From positions 3,100,001-3,164,000 of the forward strand of contig JACONQ010000005.1 in NCBI GenBank assembly GCA_014281115.1: DNA of 64,000 nt, in the 5' to 3' direction. Of this stretch, positions 1-9,227 are shown piece after piece (the first letter of the stretch is position 1; each line of letters opens with the position of its first letter). Under the pieces are notes generated by a model. The model saw only the letters and a program-made list of their open reading frames with translations. It was not told where the DNA came from and searched no databases. Origin of the DNA: Laburnicola sp. R22_1. Lineage: Eukaryota > Ascomycota > Dothideomycetes > Pleosporales > Didymosphaeriaceae. The position numbers were made by a program, and so were the translations under genes.

Positions 1-994
1 TTCGAGCATGGTTTGTTAGTGAGAATGGGGGAGTAATCAATTTACCCATAAATGGGACGCGTGAAAAATTATATTATACGAAACACCGTCGTATGTCTTA
101 GCTGAACTATTGGCCTTTTCTCCGTTGCTTCCTCCGCACCTCTTCACACAACTCTGCCTCGGTACCATAGCGGTATCAAGGCAACTCACTGCCTATCCAG
201 ACAATCACTTCATGTTACATTTCTCCTGCGAGATACCACCCGGTACTCAATCGATCCTCCAAAATTCTTCCCTGGCCAGATTTTCCAAATATCTTATTTT
301 TTTTTCGATGAAGTGGGTGAGGTTATGGTATAGTAATAAATTAGATACTCGTCAGCCGCATATAGCTTCAGGTTGCTAGTATTTGTATGTCGTATGCGAT
401 TGTAGGTCGTATATGGTCGTGCGTTGTAAATGGCGAGCGTATACCTAGGTATGAAGGCTAATAGTCTGTGCAGAGGATATATACGAAAGGACTCAATCGC
501 TGGGAGCTGGCAATCCGTGAGCTTCGTCCACCCTGCGAAGCCATTCTAAGCCTGCTGAAGGAAGTATAGAGGTGTATAGTGATCGTGGCTCATCAGTCTA
601 ACGGAGCCGTGGATCAAGTTGGCTATATACGCGTCGGGGAACTGTGTAGACTTACAAAAACACCTGCGCCTAATGCGGCAGAATGATAGACCTCGACCGA
701 AAACAAGATCTTCATTTTGCGTACGAATTTTGAGAAGGATATTTTTTTTGTTGTAGTAAGCAAAAAGCCTCGCTTGCTTTTAGTGGGCTCTCACATGCGG
801 ACCATGGAATGCGCCCTGACACATGATGACAGTGAACCATGGTTCGGGAGGTACGGAAAATAAATGTAAACTGTCTTCTAGAAGGCACGAAGCGCCATGG
901 TTCGGCGCTGGGTTAGCGCCCGCGTCTATAAAGTTGTACCTCCGCCTTTCAATGTTGGTAGCAGTGCATCTCACCCTTCCACCATACCGGACAA
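1..994. other. Intergenic, no gene recognised
   Basis: Short overlapping reading frames are present, but none shows a recognisable domain, a plausible splice structure or codon bias. The stretch is upstream of the interrupted gene that begins at 995 and may hold its promoter. A T-run near 741-750 is the only local low-complexity feature I noticed. Confidence 0.5.
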
Positions 995-1132
995 ATGGAT
1001 TGCATCGCAGCCCTCGAAAATCTCGCGGAAATTAGCGCATCGACCGAGAACTATGCGGACGTGGAACGTTGGATGGCGCTATTCGACTTCACGCATGCGC
1101 AAGCTGAACAAACCATCGCCGCCCACTTCAAC

Positions 1133-1146
1133 AACCTCTCGCGCAA
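1133..1146. repeat. Target-site duplication, left copy
   Basis: The 14-bp sequence aacctctcgcgcaa occurs here, immediately before the AGT microsatellite, and again at 5627-5640 immediately before the resumed coding sequence. Removing one copy plus the intervening DNA restores reading phase across the gene (offset 4494, a multiple of three). Confidence 0.9.
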
Positions 1147-2590
1147 TAGTAGTAGTAGTAGTAGTAGTAGTATTGATTAACGTCCAGGAACCTAGGTTCT
1201 AGCCTCCCATGGGGCATGGGGACGCGCCGAGTAGCCATCTGGGGCCAGCCAGATGGTAAAGGCGATTCATGCTATAAACTATTGCCGTCTCTTGCAGCGG
1301 CTCGTAAGAGTCCGCCCCCCTCCATGCGGGGGCTGAATCCGTGTCTTCATGCCTATAGGCTAAGATGTTGGGGTGTAGCTATTATACATATAATAATCCA
1401 AAGCAGGGGCAGCTTCAGCTGCCCTAAAGCTATATTAAAAAGTGCCAAGACCTTAGCGTAAAACTAGTATAGGAAAGGTAAGGATCGTGTAGACAGTAAG
1501 GAGAAGTAAGGAGAGTAGGAGAGCGTAGGGGAGGTTGCCTCGTGTGGCAAGATGTCAGGATAAGAGGCACCCCTACTAGGAGCTCAGACAGAGTCGACGC
1601 CAGAGGAGCTGTCCCAGGTTATTATCGCGCCCGCCAGCATCTATGGCTTAGTAGGCAGTCCATAAAACCAACATTTATTTATTAGTGTTAGTAGGGTTGG
1701 CAAGCTCTAGCAAGAGTTAAAAATCTTTAGGCTCAAGGGTCTTTAAGTATTTAACGCCCTCCTATATGGTGCTAGGAGGGAGAGGGGGTTATTTCGGCTA
1801 GTAGCGGAACTTCCAGACCGCTCGTAGGCAGTAGACTATGTAGTCTGGCGCGAGGTCTGCCCTATAGAAGCATCCTATAACTACGTTGTTGTGTTTAAAC
1901 TTCTTATAGTACTAAGCGTAGTGTCTATAGTAGGTGTGCATAGACAATAGCTTTGCAAGCGTTAGTTATTAGAGGGTAAGCTCCTTTAGCTGTTTTGCAG
2001 AGCGATACTTAAAGTCCCACTATATATACTATCTAGACAGATTTAATATATACTTGCGCCACTAGTCCATCTCTGCGCTCCTAGTAAGGGCGCGAACATC
2101 TAACTTAAGGCCTAAGGCTATAGGTTTAGTTGCCATACTATATAGAGGTTTAGGGGTCCTTGCTGCGTTGTCTACTAGCTAGTCTGCCTATTCGTTTCCC
2201 TCTATATTGCAGTGTCCTAGAGACCACTAGACAGTAATGTCTAGGTTCTTAATTATCTCTTAGCACCTAACAAACGCCCACTATAAGAAGGGGGATAGAT
2301 TGCCTCTAATACACTATATAATAGAGGTGCTATCTATATATATGTATATGCGTCTAAGCTAGTAGGCTAGCGTGTGGAGCGTGTGTAAGAGTCCTCGCCA
2401 CGCGCCTATAGCTTTGGTATTAAAGACGTAGGACCTAGGGTTAAGGAAGCTGTTGCCCTATAGGGTAAGAGTCTGCCCTTTGTATATAGCGTAGCTATAT
2501 GTAACGTGCTTAACGCTGTTAAGCTATTATTTAGAGCTATTAGAGAAGACAGTGATAGCAGTTAGCGGGAGAAGGGCCCACCACTCCTTA
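1147..2590 (-). repeat. LINE tandem unit 1 (most mutated)
   Basis: It begins with an (AGT)n run at 1147-1172 and ends at ccactcctta. In the part equivalent to the RNase H frame the sequence is full of stops. Tracts that read ggtgtgtgc in units 2 and 3 read aatatatac here, a TG-to-TA pattern expected from RIP. Confidence 0.8.
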
Positions 2591-4025
2591 TAGTAGTAGT
2601 AGTAGTATTAATTAACGTCCAGGAACCTAGGTTCTAGCCTCCTATGGGGCATAGGGACGCGCCGAGTAGCCATCTGGGGCCAGCCAGATAGTAAAGGCGA
2701 TTCATGCTATAAGCTATTGCCGTCTCTTACAGCGGCTCGTAAGAGTCCGCCCCCCTCTGTACGGGGGCTGAATCCGTGTCTTTATGCCTATAGGCTAAGA
2801 TGTTGGGGTGTAGCTATTATACATATCACAATCCAAAGCAGGGGCAGCTTTAGCTGCCCTAAAGCTATATTAAAAAGTGCTAAGACCTTAGCGTAAAACT
2901 AGTATAGGAAAGGTAAGAATTGTGTAGATAGTAAAAAGAGGTAAGAAGAGTAGGAGAGCGTAGGGGAGGTTGCCTCGTATGGCAAGATGTTAGGATAAGA
3001 GGCACCCCTACTAAGAGCTTAGACAGAGTTAACGCCAGAGGAGCTATCCTAGGTTATTATCGCGCCCGCCAGCATCTATGGCTTAGTAGGCAGTCTATAG
3101 AACTAACATTTATTTGTTAGTGTTAGTGGGGTTAGCAAGCTCTAGTAAGAGTTAAAAATCTTTAGGCTTAAGGGTCTTTAAGTATTTAACGCCCTCCCGT
3201 GTAGTGCTAGGAGGAAGAGGGGGTTGTTTTAACTAGTAGCGGAACTTCTAGACCGCTTATAGGCAGTAGACTATGTGGTCTAGCGTAAGGTCTGCCCTAT
3301 AGAAGCATCCTATAACTGCGTTGTTATGTTTAAACTTCTTATAGTACTAAGCGTAGTGTCTATAGTAGGTGCGCATAGATAGTAGCTTTGCAAGTGTTAG
3401 TTGTTAGAGGGTAAGCTCCTTTAGCTATTTTGTAGGGCGATACTTAAGGTCCCACTACATATACTACCTGGACAGATTCGGTGTGTGCTTGCGCTACCAG
3501 TCCATCTCTGCGCTCCTAGTAAGGGCGCGAACGTCTGACTTAAGGCCTAAGGCCGTGGGTTTAGTTGCTATACCGTGTGGAGGTTTAGGGGTCCTTGCCG
3601 CGTTGTCTGCTAGCTAGTCTGCCCGTTCGTTTCTCTCTATATTGCAGTGTCCTAGGGACCACTAGATAGTAATATCCAGGTTCTTAATTGTCTCTTGGCA
3701 CCTAACAAACGCCCACTGCGAGAAGGGGGACAGGTTGCCTCTAATACACTATATAATAGAGGTGCTATCTATGCACATATATATGCGTCTGAGCTAGTAG
3801 GCTAGCGTGCGGAGCGTGTGTAAGAGTCCTCGCCACGCGCCTATAGCTTTAGTATTAAAGACGTGGGACCTGGGGTTAAGGGAGCTGTTGCCCTATAGGG
3901 TAAGAGTCTACCCTTCGTATATAGCGTAGCCGTATGTAACGTGCTTAACGCTGTCAAGCTATTGTTTAGAGCCGTTAGAGAAGACAGTGATAGTAGTTAG
4001 CGGGAGAAGGGCCCACCACTCCTTA
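2591..4025 (-). repeat. LINE tandem unit 2
   Basis: It starts with (AGT)n at 2591 and ends at cctta at 4025, with the same internal landmarks as unit 1. It carries an intermediate number of transitions relative to units 1 and 3. Confidence 0.8.
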
Positions 4026-5626
4026 TAGTAGTAGTAGTAGTAGTATTAATTAACGTCCAGGAACCTAGGTTCTAGCCTCCTATGGGGCATGGGGACGCGC
4101 CGAGTAGCTATCTAGGGCCAGCTAGATAGTAAAGGCGATTCATGCTATAAGCTATTGCCGTCTCTTATAGCGGCTCGTAAGAGTCCGCCCCCCTCTATGC
4201 GGGGGCTAAATCCGTGTCTTTATGCCTATAGGCTAAGATGTTAGGGTGTAGCTATTATACATATTATAATCCAAAGTAGGGGCAGCTTTAGCTGCCCTAA
4301 AGCTATATTAAAAAGTGCCAAGACCTTAGCATAAAACTAGTATAGGAAAGATAAGAATTGTGTAGATAGTAAGGAGAGGTAAGGAGAGTAGGAGAGCGTA
4401 GGGGAGGTTGCCTCGTGTGGCAAGATGTCAGAATAAGAGGCACCCCTACTAAGAGCTCAGACAGAGTCGACGCCAGAGGAGCTATCCTAGGTTATTGTCG
4501 CGCCCGCCAGCATCTGTGGCTTAGTAGGCAGTCCATAGAACTAATATTTATTTGTTAGTGTTAGTGGGGTTAGCAAGCTCTAGCAAGAGTTAAAAATCTT
4601 TAGGCTTAAGGGTCTTTAAGTATTCAACGCCCTCCTGTGTGGTGCTAGGAGGGAGAGGGGGTTGTTTTGACTAGTAGCGGAACTTCTGGACCGCTTATAG
4701 GCAGTGGACTATGTGGTCTAGCGTAAGGTCTGCCCTATAGGAGCATTCTGTAACTGCGTTATTATGTTTAAACTTCTTATAGTACTAAGCGTAGTGTCTA
4801 TAGTGGGTGCGTATAGACAGTAGCTTTGCAAGTGTTAGTTGTTAGAGGGTGAGCTCCTTTGGCTGTTTTACAGGGCGATACTTAAGGTCCCACTATATGT
4901 ACTACCTGGACAGATTTGGTGTGTGCTTGCGCCACCAGTCCATCTCTGCGCTCCTAGTAAGGGCGCGAACGTCTGACTTAAGGCCTGAGGCCGTGGGTTT
5001 AGTTGCCATGCTGTGTGGAGGTTTAGGGGTCCTTGCCGCGTTGTCTGCTAGCTAGTCTGCCTGTTCGTTTCCCTCTATATTGCAGTGTCCTAGGGACCAC
5101 TGGATAGTAATGTCCAGGTTCTTAATTGTCTCTTGGCACCTAACGAACGCCCACTGCGAGGAGGGGGACAGGTTGCCTCTGATGCACCATATAACAGAGG
5201 TGCTATCTATGCACATGTATATGCGTCTGAGCCAGTAGGCCGGCGTGCGGAGCGTGTGTGAGAGTCCTCGCCACGCGCCTACAGCTTCGGCATCGAAGAC
5301 GTGGGACCTGGGGTTGAGGGAGCCGTTGCCCTGTAGGGTGAGAGTCTGCCCTTTGTATATAGCGTAGCCGTATGTGACGTGCTTGACGCCGTCAAGCCAT
5401 TGTTCAGAGCCGTCGGAGAAGACGGTGATAGCAGTTGGCGGGAGAAGGGCCCACCACTCCTTAAAGCGGCGGGCGGCTTCCTTCTTATTCACATGGCCTG
5501 TGGGGTCGTCGCGGCTCCCAGGGGAGTAGTGGGGGGCGCGGAATTCGGGTCGGGGTACCGGGTCGAAGACCTGTGCTAGTTGTTGTACCTTCGTGCGGGC
5601 TCTCTGTGGGAGGCCTGCGCCTCGGA
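4026..5626 (-). repeat. LINE tandem unit 3, with single-copy 5' extension
   Basis: It starts with (AGT)n at 4026. It matches units 1 and 2 up to about 5463, then continues with about 163 bp that are absent from the other units and are GC-rich. The right half of this unit is the least mutated part of the array. Confidence 0.8.
5052..5626 (-). pseudogene. LINE RNase H domain, truncated
   Basis: The minus-strand frame encodes an RNase H type I fold: TVFSDGS (first catalytic Asp), VFDAEAVGAW (Glu), MCIDSTSVIW (second Asp) and a terminal GHCNIEGNEQAD block with His and the last Asp. Such domains sit at the C-terminus of Tad-type fungal LINE ORF2 proteins and remove RNA from the cDNA hybrid. The frame is open only in tandem unit 3. 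It stops just after the last catalytic block and has no reverse transcriptase upstream, so it is a non-autonomous remnant. Frame beyond 5626 belongs to the host gene's antisense strand, not to the element. Confidence 0.8.
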
Positions 5627-5640
5627 AACCTCTCGCGCAA
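5627..5640. repeat. Target-site duplication, right copy
   Basis: It is an exact 14-bp match to 1133-1146, and the host gene resumes directly after it. Confidence 0.9.
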
Positions 5641-6423
5641 GACCATCTCAAACGAACAATAGGCCCTCCTATCAAGCAACAAAGATGCAGCTGGCCACGA
5701 TAAGGAAAGCTACGCCTACTACTTATCTCGCCGCTCCAAGCCCAAGCCCAAGCAGCCCGTGGCCAAGCTGGCCCGAAAACGGCAGAAGTATCTCCTGAAG
5801 CTTGAAAGTTATTTCGATGTCAAGCAGCTACAATATGCCGCGGGGCTGGCCCATCCGCCGAAATCAAAACCGACGAAAGCGGCGCTACCTTTGCGGAAGT
5901 GGATGTCATGGCTCGTGCTAAGATCGAGGACGCACTGCCATCGACCGAGCTCACATTTATACCGCTCAAAATCGCCGAAAAGGACCTTTATCCTGTTTGC
6001 ATCGCACCGACTCTAGGCCTGGATGCAACGATGCCGCACCACCGGTCTAATTCGACGCCACGCCCAAGTCAAAACGAGTACCCTGTGCCGTATTTCTTCT
6101 ACCGAACCTTAGCGGAGACGGAGACGCTCACGAGGCTTCTTAATTTGAAGTAAGATCCGGTGTTCACGCCAGCTTCTTTGCGTGGTGGAAAGTTGAAAAT
6201 GTGGGGCGGGAAGTATCGCGCGTTGACGGATCGAGATACGGATACGAAAGACGTGGTGAATGGATGGGTCTACGAGGTGGAGAGTCAGGAACATGAGGAT
6301 GGAATGAGGGTTTACGAGGGGGATGCGTATGAGGTTGTACGATGTGAGATTTTCGTTGAGTGTTCGGGTGTAGTGAAGGGCTTGACGTTTCGGTTTTGTG
6401 GTGACGAGGAACAGCTTTCCTAG

Positions 6424-7023
6424 TAATGCACGTAGCACTGTTTAAGTCTTCACGGTGTATAATAGACATCTCTCACTTGGTATTCCGTGTAGACTTTTCT
6501 TTTGGTGTTTTGAGTAGATGCAACGTCTCAGCGGGATATGCCGCCCTAGATATAGCTACGGTTCTCAGGTATAGACTTGACCCTATTGAAGATCTTCGTT
6601 ATATGGAGATTCTAACTAAGGTTAAGTCCGCACTATATATAGAGAGGAGTAAAATAGGAGGCACTAAAACCTAGTACCTAGCATATAGTAGTAGTAATAA
6701 AATATATATATAATAATAATAATTTTATTATTAACTTTCTCTATAGTAGTATTATTAATGGTAGTTAATAAATAGTTTACTATCTAGCATAACTAAATTA
6801 TATATTATCTCTTAACTAGTAAACTATTAGAGAGCTATAGTAGACTGTAGAGTTGCAACTGCAGGAGCAGTGTAGGCAATAGGATACTTAACTATAGTTT
6901 AGTTATCGCGCTTGCGATCTAGCAGTAGTGTAACTATAGTTCGCTATACGCACAGCGTATAAAGTCTGCCTCTTGCGACGTCAGCGACGCCTAGGACACC
7001 AAATCTTCATCTCTTCATCCATT
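6424..7023. other. AT-rich repeat remnant, no gene
   Basis: From about 6500 the composition falls to mostly A/T with TA steps, as in the large RIP-damaged block at the right end of the window. It contains a 99-bp dispersed repeat (6585-6683), an AGT/TAA low-complexity run (6686-6725), and toward its end a recovered GC-richer tract with a gcgtataaag box and a CT-rich stretch just before the ATG at 7024, which look promoter-like. Confidence 0.55.
6585..6683 (-). repeat. 99-bp dispersed repeat, RIP-mutated copy
   Basis: It is the reverse complement of 40372-40470 over the whole 99 bp, differing mainly by G-to-A and C-to-T changes (for example ctctgtgtatgg there against ctctatatatag here). The family is unknown. 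Confidence 0.8.
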
Positions 7024-7122
7024 ATGTCCGGCGACGCAACAACTTTCTGGCGACCCGATATCGCGTCCGAATCCGATACCCACGGCGACACGGCTGTCAT
7101 CGAAAGACTTGACCCTATAAGT
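7024..7122 (+). pseudogene. Orphan first exon (candidate)
   Basis: An ATG opens a 33-codon stretch (MSGDATTFWRPDIASESDTH...) that runs into a good splice donor, gtgagt, at 7123, with a stop three codons later if unspliced. The upstream TATA-like box and CT-rich leader fit a promoter. I found no convincing second exon in the following kilobase, so this may be the surviving 5' end of a truncated gene. It could also be a chance open frame. Confidence 0.3.
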
Positions 7123-8355
7123 GTGAGTTAAGACTATGTTTTCTCGATAACTAGACATAAGGTATGGTTCTTCTCCAAGGTAGCGAGTACTTCATTACAT
7201 GATATCCGGGTGAGGTAAATTTTGAGCTTCGCAGAAAGGGTATATCCGGACTTTCGCAGTGTAACAATGCTCACTAGGTGCGTCGAGTTGTTAAAAGCTG
7301 GAAGAAGCTAACGTTGGCTAAGACCAGATATAACAGTTGCTTAACAGGAGGGAAATGATGAGTACATGGACCAGATATCACGAAAGTAGGTCGGTGGGGT
7401 GTTGTCGCTCGAGTGTACGGCCGCAGTGCTCTCGCCAAGTGCCTCCTACGGCCGTGTATCGTATGCGTCGAGCATGCCCAGAAAAGGTACAACCAGCCAC
7501 CTCCTTATTCCATCCACCGGTACCTCCTATCTTACAGGGTCATTGTACGAGCCGAGAATTCCTGCGTTAGAGCGGACGAAAACGCTCCTGGCTATATCCG
7601 GTAACAGTTTAAGAGAGAGCAAGGAGAACCGACGAAGACAAGATGGCAATATAGAGGAAATGCGTATTGTAGACAATACTGCTCAGTCTCAAAACAGTAT
7701 ATACAGCTTGAAACCACTGTAATAAAAAGACGATATCGTGTCTCAACGACATCAACTCACTGGAGATCCCTGCTCCATTCTTCTCCGAGAAAGGCGGCGC
7801 TGGGCAACGGCCTCTTCGGAGGAAGTTACGGAGGGCCGAGTAATCCGTAATTTTTACTCCTATTCGCTGCGTACCACTGCGTACGTGAGTGGGTCCGGAA
7901 TTGCGCACGAGCCCGCGGACGGGTCGTTTACCGTCGCTTAGGAGTTTGGGAAGATGACGCACGTGACTTTACGAGCGGGCCTATCACCGCAGAGTACCAG
8001 CGAGACGGGCTAGCTCAAAATGGAAATGTACGAGCAGTGCCACTCGTGAGGATGTTTTACCGCTGAAATGTCAGGCAGACATACCAAGGAGCGGACATAA
8101 GCCTAGGGAGACGTATAAGATTGGGAGATGCCGTCGGTTCGGGCTGGAGGATTTTGAGTCCAAAGGAAAGCTCAACCATTCGGAAAGGAGAGCATTGTTC
8201 CGTTTATACGCACCGCCCCCTCGACACTACCTCTGAAGGCTATATAACTGCGCTCCTACTGTTGTGTTCTATAGCTAAACATCGTACTCTACAAATCAAA
8301 ACCGGCATTCTCCCTTTCGAACCGCTTCCGAAGCCTTTGCTCCATAACAGACGAT
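7123..8355. other. Intergenic, no supported gene
   Basis: Several short frames exist on both strands, without family resemblance. A ctatataac box near 8240 may serve the small gene that starts at 8356. Confidence 0.45.
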
Positions 8356-8643
8356 ATGGCGCCAGCCATGATGAGCGAGACGTTGCATTCGTTTGCAAAG
8401 CGCAACGTTGTTTCTGGGGTTCCTGATTGGCTTCTTGTGATTCTCATCATGCTTGGCGGCGGAGCGTTGGTGGTCGTCATCTATGGTGCAGCGCGATACA
8501 TGGTGCCGGAGCATGCTGAGCCTCCGCAGATGTCGGCCGAACAGCAAGACTATATGCGTGAGGTCAGGGCGAGAGGTCTGAGCAGTCTGATGTCAGAGAG
8601 CGGGAGTAAGGGCTATCGGTATCGGACCTCGAACCACAGGTGA
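8356..8643 (+). CDS. Small single-pass membrane protein
   Basis: This is a single-exon 95-residue protein. Residues about 24-46 (WLLVILIMLGGGALVVVIYG) form one clear transmembrane helix. The N-terminus is short and polar and the C-terminal half is hydrophilic (MSAEQQDYMREVRARGLSSL). Small proteins with one helix and this kind of polar tail are common in filamentous ascomycetes and have no assigned function. Two further Met codons follow within six residues, so the exact start is uncertain. A TATA-like ctatataac lies about 115 bp upstream. There are no neighbours within several hundred bases on either side that suggest a pathway. Confidence 0.7.
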   Translation: MAPAMMSETLHSFAKRNVVSGVPDWLLVILIMLGGGALVVVIYGAARYMVPEHAEPPQMSAEQQDYMREVRARGLSSLMSESGSKGYRYRTSNHR

Positions 8644-9227
8644 GGAATAACTTCCTTGACTACTTGAACACGGCTGACTGGATCAGTGGATATGCCAGTA
8701 CAGCGCGCCACTGAGCGCGCCACTCGCGTTGAACTTCAGTAACCAACCGATACAATACCGAGTCGCTCGATTTTTCATGCATAAGCGGTTATTTCATAAG
8801 GGGAAACCATGGCGTACCGAGACCCGCGAGAGATACCACGCATCAGGGCATATTGGATTTGGGTTCGATCATTCTAGTCCGGAGTTGGGAGCAATGAATG
8901 CTGGAAATGTGGTATCAGGTCGCATTCACACTAAGATGCGCCTCAGGTCGTCTTTGAGTAATCATACCCTTGATAGAGGGCCCCTTTTCGTCTGTTACGA
9001 TACTAGAAATTGTGATTAGTGTAGGATATCATGTATACTGGGCAATTTACCACTGTAAGGGATTATTTTTTGCAAACTTGTGTACGCTTACTATGGCCGG
9101 CTGACGTCCCTCTCGGTGAGAATAGCCTAACGAAAACTTTTTTTTTGGCAAGGGCATGTCTAAGCACTGTAGCCTTGGTCCATTTGATTTTCACTGGTGT
9201 ATCCGATCTCCGAAGGAGGGTTGAAAT
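8644..9227. other. Intergenic, nothing recognised
   Basis: It lies between the small membrane protein and the 3' end of the minus-strand regulator pseudogene. Short frames here show no domain. Confidence 0.5.

Larger units (their letters stand above)
1147..5626 (-). mobile_element. 5'-truncated LINE fragment present as three tandem units
   Basis: The element lies on the minus strand: an RNase H domain is encoded near 5052-5450 and the 3' end is at 1147. It is bounded by the 14-bp target-site duplication at 1133-1146 and 5627-5640. Inside are three head-to-tail copies. A landmark (cgtccaggaacctagg) starts at 1181, 2616 and 4054, giving unit lengths of 1435 and 1438 bp. Each unit begins on the plus strand with (AGT)n and units 1 and 2 end at the same sequence (ccaccactcctta). 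Unit 3 runs about 163 bp further, to 5626. The copies differ mainly by C-to-T and G-to-A transitions, heaviest in unit 1. A Tad-like fungal LINE is the most likely family, judging from the C-terminal RNase H; the reverse transcriptase and endonuclease are absent. Confidence 0.82.
995..6423 (+). pseudogene. AIG2/gamma-glutamylcyclotransferase-like gene, split by a LINE insertion
   Basis: Two halves of one protein are visible. The 5' half (995-1146, starting MDCIAALENL) ends inside FNNLSR. The 3' half resumes in the same phase at 5641 once one copy of the 14-bp duplication is removed. Downstream, residues PVPYFFY followed by an acidic, Trp/Gly-rich core (GGKLKMWGGKYRAL near 6184-6225, then YEVESQEHEDGMRVYEGDAYEVVRCEI and a terminal TFRFCGDEEQL) match fungal AIG2-like/GGCT-like proteins. 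In that family a Tyr-Gly-x-Leu motif binds substrate; here the Gly position reads Arg (FFYRTL). Besides the insertion there are in-frame stops at 5660-5662 (TAG) and 6151-6153 (TAA) and a frameshift of net -1 between about 5780 and 5890. The early stop could be a CAG-to-TAG change. The basic middle part (lysine/arginine-rich, about 5690-5800) has no assigned role. The gene is clearly dead in this strain; a functional homologue elsewhere is possible but not visible. Confidence 0.8.
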
